64,000 nucleotides of DNA from Mycteria americana (lineage: Eukaryota > Chordata > Aves > Ciconiiformes > Ciconiidae): positions 6,124,062 to 6,188,061 of the forward strand of contig NC_134367.1 in assembly GCF_035582795.1 (NCBI RefSeq), in the 5' to 3' direction. Of this stretch, positions 22,780 through 35,000 are shown piece by piece. The notes beneath the pieces were generated by a model, which saw only the letters and a program-made list of their open reading frames with translations, ran no database searches and was not told the DNA's origin. The position numbers and the translations under genes are program-made. How positions within the stretch are numbered: position 1 is the first letter of the stretch; each line of letters opens with the position of its first letter.

Positions 22780-25229
22780 CAAAAGAAATATACTATTTCA
22801 ATCAAAGTCTGAAATTTGTAGAAGTGGTTTTGGTCTCAATATAGAAAAAATATTTATCCAAGAAACTCCTACTCGGGTGCGAACATCCTACTTCTAGTGG
22901 GATTTTGTTTGGCAAAGTGCTGTGAAAGAGTGGAAGCTAATACAGAGCATGTCTATAAACAAATATATTTATTTAGTACAGATTGACACATTCACTAGAG
23001 TATTTCAGTGATTACACGTGTAAAACTATTTCCTATAGTGGTTTCCTTTTGTGATTCTGCTAATTTATTCAATCCACCCCATTTTCATGCATTGAAGGTT
23101 ATGAGCCATTTCAGCCACCCAGACTGAAATGCGCGTTTGGAGACTACATGCCTGTTTTTTCATTTCATCATCTACACATAATTATTCGGCGATATTAGGA
23201 ATTCGAGCTCAAATGGAAGCCAACCAACAGTTTAATAGCTTAAAAATCATACAAAATGAAGTCTGCCCTGAGGTTAATGAATAAGAGCCAAATCTCGAGG
23301 CTCTTGCTCAGTTTTTACTCACTCCTTATTCAGGCAAAAGTTGAATCAATTGTAGTTGGACTGATTAAAACCAGAAGAACATATATTTGGACCTTTCTCT
23401 CAGGTAAAACTGAATAAATTACCTAGGATTAGGCTGCAGAATGGCATCCAATCGATCTTTCACATGGATTTCTCCAACACGCTGGAGAAAAAATCCAAGT
23501 GCTGAGGCAGTTTAACCAGTTAAAACAATACTGTAGCGGCAGAATAAATTATTATACACTACCACGTTTTATGACATTTATATTAGAAATAGCCCCAAAT
23601 CCAAATACGTTTTCTGGTCCCTCCTGAACTTCTGAAGACCAGGATCAAATCCAAACTTAAAAAATGGTCCACGAAGTATGAAAGCCAAATGCCCTTATCC
23701 TTCAAAACAAAGCTCCATCCCTAATTTGAACTTAACCCAGGCATATATTGATACAGTTATTTGATTCTTGATGACGGGAAGCAGTTATAATTTAGGAAAT
23801 TAGAGGTTATTCTTTAATTATATGCACGCTGTCCTACTCCTTATGCAAAGAATGCAATGTGCCTGTAAGAAATATAAAGCAGAGCAGCTAATTCCTTTGA
23901 ACAGTTAACACTTTACTTGTAATTGGTGATAATCACAGGAAGATGCTCCTCCCTTAAATAACAATCCATTTTAGTATTAGCCAGCCATGGCAAAGTAATG
24001 ACACATTTATCCCATTCAAGCAAGACCTAAGGATGAGGATGTGGAAAAGAAAGTAGTATGAAGAACAGATTTCTGCAGTATACGCAAAGTGAGTAAGAGA
24101 AGGAAAAAAATGGATAACAGGAATGATCTGGTCATCTGTGGACAATACTCGATCCCCTGACTTGGTCTGTGTGATAGTGGCCCTGCTCACTACCTCCTGA
24201 CAGCCTGCAATTAGCATCTCAACCCTGAAATACGCTGAGCATATGAAGAGCTCGACTGTGGGTGGCTTCATTTGTAAAGGAGCAAGCGGGGACACGTAAA
24301 GAGGGCACTCTCCTCATCCCCACGCATGCTGCAGGGACTGGTCCTGCTGCCCCAGGACCTGGGTCTCTTCCCAGCAGTTGCTACCAGCAGCTACCTGCAG
24401 GACAGACAGACTCCTTCACGTATTTAGACGGCGGTCTAACAAGCATTACCAGCGCTAATGGCACATTGGCCGGCATGCGAAGACGGCTCAAAGCCTTGCA
24501 GGCTCCTGCGGAAGGCAGCCTGTGCCGAAAAGAGCCCCTGCTGCACCTTCAAAGAGCGTCTGGCAAGTTATGAGCTGCAAGGATGTACCAAGAAACATGG
24601 GATGCCAAGGAAGGCCAGGCTTTTTTTTACATTATATTTTTTAAATGACGTTATATCCACATTCATATGTTGGAAAAGCTGGTTCACGAGGCAAGATGGA
24701 CTTCTAGTCTCTCTAACGTGTGGCTCAAGTTATCTATAATCTTTCCAAATGTCTTTCTGTCCGTCTATTCCTTACCTGCCTGACATCTTGGCAAAATGGG
24801 CCATCCCAGCGACACCGGACAGCTGCTGAGAATAGCAGAATTCCTAAATGTCCTTCCTAGAATTGACTAAAAATTCCTTTTGGTCGTTTCTGATTGATCA
24901 GTCTGTGGAGGGGGTAATAATATTTACTTTGTGAAGAAAATGAAATAACTAGGTGGACTCTGAACTTTCATACCATACTCCCTCTCCGTAGACCCACCTA
25001 TACACATTACTTGCTATGGCAAACCTTACTTACAGGAAACTTATTTTGAAATGCGAGGACAGACCAATGCCATTAACAATATCTCGGCAGTCTGACCCAT
25101 CGCATCAAACTCTCTCTTCTTCAGTACCGCATCTCATCTTTTTCTTTTGTATCCAGTTGTACAGAAGACATATATTTATATGCACATCTATAAAACTGAT
25201 ACCTGTCTGAAAACAAACTGGCCAGGCCA
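22780..25229. other. Non-coding DNA, nothing definite
   Basis: No repeat family or gene recognised. The part at 24250-24600 is GC-richer than its surroundings and holds a 103-codon plus frame without known motifs. The part at 23100-23450 is AT-rich, with CpG-bearing words in non-repetitive text, and could be conserved. Confidence 0.5.
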
Positions 25230-25680
25230 TGAGATTCTTCTGGCTGATCGCCATTGTTCAGTCATTAAATACAGGCTTACGAATAGGGAGATGGATTACC
25301 CGCTTGCAGCTCCATCAAGGGCTTTTCATGATATCGCAGCCCATATTTTTTTAATAACATTGAGGAATATTTAAATCCTGTGTGAAAGTTTTTTCATAAG
25401 TACTTCTTTGATGTTAGAACATTTTGATTTGTGTGCATGCTGACACCAGAACAGCTCGATTACTGCATGTTCATTTATCAAAGAGTGCGGGGTCGATCCC
25501 GTTCGGATGCGCAATTATTGCATCAAATACACAACATGCGCTAATCGTGCTGACAGCAACGCCCCCGCTTCCGATGTCTGGAAATACAAGAACAGTAAAT
25601 AATTACCGTAAATGAATAGTTAGGTCTCATTAAATGTTATTGTTACTAAAGCAATAAAAGAGTTTATATTAAAAAAAAGC
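25230..25680. promoter_or_regulatory. Candidate conserved non-coding element with dense factor-like sites
   Basis: Unlike the surrounding AT-rich DNA, this block keeps many CpGs within complex sequence. It has a SOX-like CCATTGTTCAG at about 25251, homeodomain-like GGATTA at about 25294, and a POU or C/EBP-like palindromic run GATGCGCAATTATTGCATCA at about 25507-25526. It also has CATGTTCATTTATCAAAG and AATAATTACCGTAAATG. There is no coding frame of note and no transposon signature. Retained CpGs plus clustered developmental factor words suggest an enhancer. Conservation itself is not visible here. Confidence 0.33.
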
Positions 25681-26673
25681 AGAAAGGTGGTAGGGGACTT
25701 TCTGAGTCCCAAACCTAGAACACATTGCAGTTCCTGGTCTTAAAGCTAATGGGACCCAGTGGATCCGGACTTCAGCAAAGAGAGAGCGTGTTGTCTCAGT
25801 CCCATGATTTATTGCAATGGTGTAACTCCCTTTTGCTTTGTTTCTCCTCTTCCCCCCAGCAGAATGGCTGTTGGTAAGATGGGAATGTCAAATCCAGGTT
25901 TTCGGCTCTCCAGTAGCTCTGAATTTCCTGGCTTTTGTGGACTGAAATCAGACCCTTAATGTCGCTCATGTGCATTTTGTTTTGGGTAATTGACATTAAT
26001 TTTGAGGTTGCATCACCGACATCAATCAGCGCTGTCCTCAGAGGACTAGAGTTAAGGGGCCACAATACAAGGGCATGATATTGTTTCTTTTGTTTTATTT
26101 TTGGAGCACTTTGACTACTCTATACTTTTCCAGTTGATGTTGCATTCTTTTTGTGTGAGGCAGTGTAAAACATTACTGCCTGTCTTGTTTAAAAGAATAC
26201 TTTGGTATTATGGTAAACGGCTCTAGAGGCTGGGACAGTAAACCCTGGTAAAAATTCAAGTTGATACCTTTTGTCTATGTAACACTTTGAAGAAACTATG
26301 AAACAGCAACACATTTCTTTAGAGAGCGCTATGTTGCCCGTTACAGATGTTTTCCATATGGTAAGTGGAAGGTCGGCCCCTTCCCCCTACACTCATCAGT
26401 GTTCTCACATCGTAGAAGGCATCTACAAAGACAACACGGCTGTAAATGATATTGCACAGAAGCCTCCATCAGCACGTACTGTAAATGAACAAGCTGATTT
26501 TCATTGTACAGGGCAGGAATACGCACCACTGTAGCCCATTTATGGTGAGGATTTTGACTCTTCCGATTCCCATTTTACCAGTGTACTGCACAAATACTCC
26601 GGGGTAGGTGGTCAAGAGAAGCCAGACTAGGCTTCACAAGCTAAGATGGTGAAATGTAAGAAATATTTACTCC
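25681..26673. other. Non-coding DNA, nothing recognised
   Basis: Unique sequence with short overlapping frames on both strands. No domain or repeat recognised. Confidence 0.55.
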
Positions 26674-27069
26674 AAGAGGGATATTGAGGTACTGGAGCGT
26701 GTGCAGAGAAGGGCAACGAAGCTGGTGAAGGATCTGGAGCACAAGTCTGATGAGAAGCGGCTGAGGGAACTGGGGTTGTTTAGCCTGGAGAAAAGGAGGC
26801 TGAGGGGAGACCTTCTCGCTCTCTACAACTACCTGACAGGAGGGTGTAGAGAGGTGGGGGTCGGTCTCTTCTCCCAGGTAACAAGTGATAGGACAAGAGG
26901 AAATGGCCTCAAGTTGCGCCAGGGGAGGTTTAGACTGGATATTAGGAAATTTTTCTTCACCGAGAGGGTTCTCAAGCATTGGAACAGGCTGCCCAGGGAA
27001 GTGGTTGAGTCGCCATCCCTGGAGGTATTTAAAGGACGTTTGGATGAGGTGCTTAGGGACATGGTGTAG
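26674..27069 (+). pseudogene. CR1 ORF2 C-terminal remnant
   Basis: About 131 uninterrupted codons of the CR1 polyprotein C-terminus end at the natural stop. Readable landmarks in order are [64 protein letters not shown] and the final LRDMV. The reverse transcriptase catalytic region and the endonuclease domain are missing by truncation, so it cannot mobilise. The intact frame indicates low divergence from the active source element. Confidence 0.92.
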
Positions 27070-27138
27070 TGGTGGTCTTGGCAGTGTTAGGTTTATGGTT
27101 GGACTCGATGATCTTAAAGGTCTTTTCCAACCTATATG

Positions 27139-27170
27139 ATTCTGTGATTCTGTGATTCTGTGATTCTGTG
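27139..27170 (+). repeat. (ATTCTGTG)4 CR1 terminal repeat
   Basis: Four perfect copies of the octamer that ends avian CR1 elements. It is likely the recognition end for target-primed reverse transcription. Confidence 0.97.
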
Positions 27171-28204
27171 AAATAGATTAAATTAGTAGAGATTACTGCA
27201 GATTATCATGCTGCATCAGCTGGTGGGTTCAACACCTTCTCCCTCAAATCCTTATGGGTGGGAAGGAAAATTCTCACACAAGACCATGATTTTAAGGGGA
27301 GAAGAATCTGAGGCACCTCAATGGGGATAAGACCTATTTTTTAGCCGTTGGTACATAGTCACATACACAGGATCGCAGGTACACCTTTATAACACATAGC
27401 CTTTGGGTGAAGAATGGATCTGTTGCCCCATATTTTGTGTTGCTCCTATCAATAGGCAATAACAGCTATAATTAAAATGGACTTGGAAGCACAGCTGGAC
27501 TTTTAGGAGAGCAGAGTTGTATTTCCAAATGTTCAGCACCTGCAATGGGAATCATGCCTTCAAAAGATCTTAGAGCTCCAAAGCACCATTTTGTCATGCT
27601 TACCGTCTGGTTCAAAAGACTTCATCACCCTAGGTGTACTCAGGATGTTTTGTCCTTTCATAAATCCCGATACTTTTTTTGGATGCCGGAGCTATTCTAA
27701 CACTTGAGTCCTGAACGCAGGTGTGAATCTCTAAAAGTTCAGTGTGCAACGGAGGCATTTCCTCATCTCAACCACTCCTTTCCCCAAACGCATAATTACC
27801 TTATCTCAAAAGCTGTAAACTTCAGAATATAAAAGAACCCAAACAAACATGGAATTTGTGTTAAAAAAAAACAACCAACCTTTTTGCCTGTTCCCCTACG
27901 CTTTTGGTTTTAGACAAGGCATGGAACCATCTGTGTTAATCTATATTTAATTTGTAACTGGACTGTTATGTTTCTTCATGCTAGCCAATATTTGTAACAT
28001 ACGCAGATACTAGTTTGTATATTTTGCCGTTAGTTATTATGTATTATTGCGTAATAGTAACATAATCTCTAACATTTCTACAAAATAAACTCTGATGTTG
28101 AGATTTTGAAAGCCAGCTAGTGATCTTAGCTATTTCACTCCTGGTCATTTCACCAGGAGCTATGTGGCTAAAACTTTAAGTAGGCTCAGAAATAAACCTC
28201 AAAT
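27171..28204. other. Non-coding DNA, nothing recognised
   Basis: AT-rich unique sequence with no repeat or gene recognised. Confidence 0.55.
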
Positions 28205-28690
28205 TATATCTACTTCAACTTTTCTTCTTTCTTCTCTGCTTTTTCATTCTTATTTCCTTCTCAGTTTTCTAAAATGTGCATCACCACTGACTCATCTCTT
28301 AGAATCTACAAGATATTCCCAATAACCTGAAAACTTTTCATTTTCTTCTTTCAACATATTTTCCTGTTCACCTTTTTCTGTTCCTCATGACAGCATTTTT
28401 TTCTAATTCTTCATTACCAGCTCTATTCTCTTTAACCTTAATTAAATCTTTGCTTCTATTTATCTCTGCCCTTGCCCTTCAGTTCAGCTTATCCACTCCC
28501 TGCTTCCCAGCCCGCTCTCCCATCTTTCCGTAAGTCGGCACTCTCACTCACTCTTGCCCAGCATCTCTCTCTTCTGCTGTTTTTCTTTCCAACCTTATTT
28601 CTGCAGGTCCTTGTCTCTTACTGACATCATCTCCTCTGTAAAGAAGTGAAGGGCTTCTCTGTCTTGATATAATTCCATTCTAAACTTACT
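28205..28690. other. Pyrimidine-rich strand-skewed stretch
   Basis: About 485 bp whose plus strand is strongly enriched in T and C without being a simple tandem repeat. Many CTTCT, TTTCT and CTCTC words sit inside complex sequence. It may be a heavily decayed LINE coding strand (the recognised L2 relics in the window are also pyrimidine-rich) or a compositional island. No definite family motif found. Confidence 0.4.
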
Positions 28691-31600
28691 TCATCCTCTC
28701 CCAACCAGCTTTTGGCTCTACAACGGTATTAGCAGTCGTTGCAGAAGCTATAGAAAACTGGATCTACTGCTTATGATAGTTGCAGGACAGAAGAAGAGAT
28801 TTGGCGATACGAAAGGGGGCACTGGGCATGCGAGAGAAATTCAGTGTTTGTGTATAGGAGCAGGAGGACCATAAATGCCAATCTGGAGTAGCCAGCAGTT
28901 GGCATCCAGGGCGCAGAGCCCTCAAAAGCTTGAGGGAGTTTTCTGTACTTCCCGCAAGCTTAAGTTCAATCTTGGATATTAAATATAAATGAAGCATGCA
29001 GTTTTCTTTTTTTTGGCTGTAATTATTCAGTTTGCTTAAGGAAAAGAAAGCAAGAGGGAGAGGGGAAAAAAAAAAAAAAGGGCACACGCCACCTTCGTGT
29101 CAAAGAGAAGCATGCTTGTGCCTAGTCCATTGAGGAAATTGCTCAAAAACACTTCACCTTTGTGGAAATATTCCCCCTGTGAAAGGCTGGGCCTTCTGCC
29201 CCAGAAATGGTGGCCCCTGGGTTTGGCCTGCTCTGAGACTGGATGAACTCGCAAGCTGTCATTTCTAGCAAGCTTCTCTTTTTCCTTGATAAATTGGTGT
29301 CACTTAATCGCTGTAATATTTCCTCCCTTTGTCTTTAGCTGGGCATAAGTCAACTGAAAATGCATGACTAAGTCTCACACAGCTCTTAGCAAACGCAGAG
29401 ATATTGTGGAGCAGAGTGTGTGTCGGGCTGATAGTTATTCCTCAAGGCGAGCTGTTGGTGGGGTGAACCATTGATCCGGGCCCTCTGCAGGGGCACGAAA
29501 TTCATCCATCCCCAAGGAAACAACCCTTTTTTGCTACGTTCCGTGTAGTACTTATGACAGGTGTTACAGAGAACAAAACCGGGGACAACAAAATCTAAGC
29601 ATGTCCATCCTGCACAGCCACACATCTCAGTCCTGATCTGGAAGAGAACATAGCAAAGACGGCTGCTGATTCAGCTTTGGCTTTTGAAGCGACCGGCCAG
29701 GGTGCCAAATGGGGCGGCGTTTTTGTCTTGTGGGCAAATTTTAATCAGGCACCAGGCAGAGTCAACCAACTAATTACTCACAGGCCACTTGCCCAGCATG
29801 AAAAGGGAACAATTTTCAATCTTTGACAGATTGGATTTGAACAGGCAACAGAAGTGAAAGCATCTATTGTCCATTATCCAGTCCAGCCCCGAGACTTCCA
29901 ATTTCTCAGTTACCATGTAGCCTGCTCAGAAAAGGTTTGTCAAGCAACAGCCTCTCTAAACAAATTACATCAAAATTCCTTACACTATGCCACATATTCA
30001 ACTTGCCTTTCCAAAAAGAGCCACATAATAAGTTTCTAACAAGGACACTGGTTATTAAAGCACTCTAGATTTTCTAGGTCAAAGAGGTGAAAGGCAAAGT
30101 CAAAATAACTGAAATAAAATATTCTGTGAATCATGTGTGTTTACTTACAAATACCAAAACGCGAGATACGAAGAGACCTGCTGCTATACTAACCAAAACC
30201 CAGTTAACTATTTGAATTACCATCTTCTTGACGAAAGCAAGATTTAAGGTGCCAGAGTTGGCTTTTGGAAATACCCAAACAGTTCAAAACCAAACAGAGC
30301 TTAGTAGAAGCTGGATCCTTCTTTCTTTTCCGACTCCTTCCTCCAAAATGTATAAGACAGACGCGGCAAAGAAACACACTAGTAATGCATGTTGGTCCCT
30401 TTTGTACAATTAAAGGCCAAAAGTAGATACCCTTTTTCACATACACGTTTGCTTAGGTAACCCAGGGATCTAAACTGAGAAGTGTAAAATTTCTTAACGC
30501 ATTTACAACGAGGAAATTTTTTAAAACTGCCAGCTGTATCTCCTACTTCCTAGAAACATTAAGAACTGAGATTTCTGGAAAGAACGTTGTATCTTTTCAG
30601 TATACTTTGAGACATGCTTTTTCACAGTGCTGCATCTTTATATCAGTAGATAGGAAGAGAAAAACCCTATTTTTGCTGCAGTTTTCTTCTTTAGGAGACA
30701 CCCTTTATTTTTCTACTTCTCAACTGTGTTCAAACCCATACTTACTGTGAAGACTAGAGCAGTTGATCAATTTTTCAAGGAATATGCTTTGTCAAGAATA
30801 CAATTAAAAACATCTCCCATTTCCTAATTTTCCAAGTTTTTATCTGTAATGGTGATTGTGCAGTGGTTGAGTGAAACTCATTGAGAACGAATGTGTACTT
30901 CGTTAATAAAATGCTGATTTAAAGAAAACAAAAAAGGAAAAAGAAGAGTCAGATTGAGGGTCTAAAATGGGTGCAAAGGAGCTGCAACCTACCTTCTAAT
31001 ATGGGGCATGGACCAGCCCAGTACAAGTGAAGCAGAGAAGTGAGAAGGAAGTGGCTAAGAGCGGCAGTGGATGTTCTCGTTCAGCAAAGACTCGGAGCAG
31101 TCTCTGTTGGTGGGCTCCACCGACCCCCAGATGTAATCCTGCCCCCACCCCACACTTCCTGGCAAAAAAAAAAGAAAACAGTTGGGGTGGGCTGTGGTAC
31201 CACTTGCCTTCCTTCTGGGTGAATCCAGAGGAGGAAGGGATCAGGATAAATTATAGGTCCCTGCAAAAACTCTGTGTGTTTATGATCATGCCATCTGGAA
31301 CCAGTGATAACGGCACTATTAATGGAGGCGTTACTACAGAAGATCTGCCGTGTCTATTAAAACCAGCCACGCTGTGTGCTGGCTTATGATACATGTTTGC
31401 TCTAATTTCCTCCCTGACATTTCATTCCTAAAGCTGTCAATAACCTGTTAACCTTCCTAGCACTGAAACTCTAAAACAAAGTCCTATTTCAGCTCTGATT
31501 TTGAATCTGAATCGTGATAAGCAATACCAAAGGCTAAGTTTACAATACACAGTTGCCCTAATCTAAATCATGCTATAGGTGGTGGGGTTTTTTCCTTCCT

Positions 31601-31765
31601 TACACAAAGCTCTTTGCATCCTAAACCAGGATACAACAATGTGATATCCCAAAATTAATTTCTTAATTTGATGGCAGAATAGCAAATGGTCTTTACTGGT
31701 AACTGACAGCTTGCTCCTGAAGTTTTCAATGGCCAGAAGTGTCCTGTAATCAGGGGAATTGCTCA
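28691..31765. other. Non-coding DNA with A14
   Basis: No gene or repeat family recognised. A14 lies at 29066-29079, and AAAAAAAAAA at about 31161. Frames of up to 120 codons (31027-31389 plus) have no known domain. Confidence 0.5.
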
Positions 31766-32040
31766 CATTCATACAGTTTAAAGCCAGAAGGGAAAATTAG
31801 ATCATCTAGTCTGACCTCCTGTGTACCACAGACCACAGAATTTCAGCCAGTTGCCCCTATTTTGGGCCAGTAACCAGTTTAACAAAAGCATATTTTCCAG
31901 AAATTCATTTGACCTCCATTTGGAGTCATCAAGAACTAGACAATGCAGAACTTCACTTGGTAGTTTGTTCCACTGTTAATTTCCTTGTGCCTTATTTCTA
32001 ACTTGAATCTCTCTTGTATCACTTTTCTACATAAATACAA
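31766..32040 (-). mobile_element. Ancient CR1-clade LINE relic, reverse orientation
   Basis: The plus strand reads AGCCAGAAGGGAAAATTAGATCATCTAGTCTGACCTCCTGTGTA, then CCACAGAATTTCAGCCAGTT. Further on come TTGGTAGTTTGTTCCACTGTTAATTTCC and TTGTGCCTTATTTCTAACTTGAATCT. This is close to a CR1 family abundant in turtles and also present in crocodilians, with text 'ggccagaagggaccattagatcatctagtctgacctcctgtata ... ttggtagtttgttccaatggttaa ... tgccttatttctaatctgaattt'. It is therefore an insertion that predates birds. Mutations and indels remove any open frame. Confidence 0.82.
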
Positions 32041-35000
32041 GTTATAAGAACAGCAATTATGACTGTCTCCACAATAATGGTAACATTAATGTGAAAAGAA
32101 CATGTCCAGTCGGGATGTTAAGAAGCCTTTTGGCCACATGCACAGAAATATTTAAGCACCGGCTCATCCAGATAAGCCCATTATTGGATTTACTGAGATG
32201 TCTGACTCAGGTACAAAAGGATACATCTATGGAAGCATTTTAGTTTGGATCAGGGGTGCGGTTTTGAAACAAATCTCCCATTCATCCCCACTTACTGCAC
32301 ATCAGTTTGCACCGTGGCATGATTTCAGAGCATACTAACTGGACTCTTTTTGGATAAAACCAAATCAAAAGATGCACTCCAACCACTAACAGGCATTCAG
32401 TCAACGGGGCCAGACTAGACCTAGTGCTAAAGTGAAAGTAAACCCCACTGAAATGCTCCTCGTGTGCATGTTGGGTCAGCACCAACCATTTGTCTTCTAC
32501 ACATCTGCTCCTATTTGTGCTACTTGCAAAGCAGTCACAGCCTAATTCCCCCTGACTTTAAAGAACTTTGTGCCAGCAGCAGCAGCAGAGACTAGAAAAT
32601 AAAGATTTAGCAAATCATTTCAGGAGAACAGTAATTGGAGGAATTAATTCAGTTGAACAACAGCTGGGTATTAATCCATAATCTGAAGAACAATGGCAGT
32701 GATCAGAAGGTAATACAGCTAACAGAGCTCCTTTTTTCAGTGGTATCCTTACATTTAGGAAATAACAAATATTGTAAACTAATTCACCTGCCTCATCCTG
32801 AAAAGACCAAGTCAGAAACAAAGGGCTTCCAGGAGAACTGCCAGGGAAAGATAAGGGGAGACACTGACACGGCAAAAGGACAACGAATCTGACCTAATAA
32901 ATAACAGAATTCAAGATTCAGAAATGGCGATTCCACAAAATTTTAGAGACAATTAGGATAGTTGGTTTAATCCTTTGTTTCCAGTCAATGATCTTCAATA
33001 TACTGTCCAAGGGAAGAAGAATAGGCATACATCTTCAGAACTTGCATCCATTTACCCAGTCCAGAGATACAGGTCAATTAAGCATTTTATGCTAAAGAAG
33101 ACTTAAAATGAGACATGCAATTCCACACAAGACCACTTAAGAAAGTTGGTTTTGGTGGCTGCCAGACCAGCAGTGCCATTCTCAGAAATAAGCGTTTCTG
33201 CGTGGGACAGAATCTACCAAGAAATGAGCAAAGAGCAGCAAGAAGATGGCTGGATCAATGGTCACTTCAAAATATTTTTTATTTTTGTTGAGGAAACTTC
33301 CTGGAGAGTATAAAGGTCAATGCATGGGTGATCATGGCAAACCAAGATTTTTTACAGAGATCTTTAGGGAAGTGACTGACACAGCAGAAGTAAGAACTAT
33401 TTCAGTCTTAGTTCATCATGTTTTTCTCCATCTTTCAAATCATATCTCCTGTGAGTATTCATTTCTAGGAGTTGAAATGCAGAAGAGCTATCAGATTTGC
33501 TGTATGACTTCTTCTGTATCACAATTCCTACTTATCCCATCTTGTCAGAACACAATAGTAGCATATAACTTTTATAAAGGGAAAAACAGTCACTAGAAAT
33601 TTCAGCATGCACTTTCAGAAGAGTACAAACCTCTCTTTGGTGTTTTCATAAAAAAAAATACCCTCCTCTTTTTGCTTCTAATATTTTCAACTTTCCAAGG
33701 GACTGATTTATTTTTTGTTTTATTTTTGTGAATTCTCCTTTCTGGGATGAAGAACTAAAGTACTGAAATACTACAAAAACAATGAAAGTATTTGTTCCAA
33801 CCAGGGCCAAGTACCAACATAAAACACACAAAAGCTTTGCTCTTACCCTCCCAGCAAAGGTCTGTCAATCCAGAAATCTGAAATACAATGCAGAAAAGAG
33901 CAGACAGAGTTCATGCTGATCTAATCAATGACTTCTTGGGATGTCCAAGACTGGAAATAGGTGCTAATTTAAAATGAGATTTTAGGTGTTGGTCTGTTTG
34001 GGAAGGTAACGAATATCTACAAGAACTTTTCCAAAGAGAAACTTGGTCTTTGAATTCCAGATGCTACTGAAAGAAAAAAGAAATTCCCAACAAAAGGGGG
34101 AATCTGAAAAGAATAACAAGGTGATTTTGAAAACCTTGTAAAGTTCCGAGAAGTCTCTTTGGTCTTTGACTCTTTGGCTGGTGATGCTGGATATATGCAA
34201 ACAGTAATCAGTTCCAGGCCTGCAGTAGCAGTGCTCACTCATAATAGAATAAAATTATAGCTTACATAGGAACTCAGAATTGAGAAAATCTCTGACTATT
34301 TGGCAAAGGAAAGTATCAGGAAAGCAGAGGGGTGGAGAGGGAAAGGTTGTAAGGAATAAGAAAAGAAAATTATACTGTTCAGAGAAAGTACACAACACAG
34401 GAGAGAAGAGGGGCAGAAGGACAGCAACAGCAGAAGGATCGCAAAGCAAGCTCAAGAATAAACGGACATGGCACAAGTCAAAGAACTTGACAACGGGTAT
34501 GTTCAAAGAACCTGGTCCATATATCATTATCCGTGGAGAAATGTCCTTGCCACTGCAGTTAGGTTTCACCAGCATATCAAAGCATTCCCTGATGGACTGG
34601 CACATGTACATGACAGTCTTCAAAATGAAATTCAAGAGAGTCCTGTCCCCACTGGAAACCTCACCTTCTTACCCCGTCCCTGCTAATGTAACCAGTTGGG
34701 CCTGGAAAGATGCCATACGTGATCATCTCCTGTATTACAGCTTTCTTTGTCGATGCTGGAAATGAAACCTCAGGCATGATAATACCAAGAGTTAACACAC
34801 ACCAGCACTGCTATGCCAGCTCAAACCAGTTACATTTTTCTGACTCTGTGGTGGTTTTGAGTTTTCCTTCTCTCCTTCCCCCTCCTCTGATCAAGGACAC
34901 ACATGGCTACCCAAAAGCAGCAAAGCCTTTCTACCAAAATTACTCTCCTTTAGTAACAAGACCGCAAAAGACTGAAACACACAACAGTGTCTGCCACCAC

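Larger units (their letters stand above)
26674..27170 (+). mobile_element. Young CR1 LINE 3' end
   Basis: A 5'-truncated CR1 copy of about 500 bp. It opens in frame at AAGAGGGATATTGAGGTACTGG (K-R-D-I-E-V-L-E-R) and runs through the ORF2 stop at 27067-27069. The 3' untranslated region, with GTTGGACTCGATGATCTTAA, ends in exactly four ATTCTGTG units (27139-27170). The octamer tail is diagnostic of avian CR1. It pairs, in opposite orientation, with the near-identical copy at 20812-21230. No target-site duplication is obvious, as is usual for CR1. Confidence 0.97.

Noticed and set aside
25485..25510. GGGTCGATCCC, resembling a tRNA B box
   Set aside because: No A box at the right distance, no cloverleaf and no terminator.
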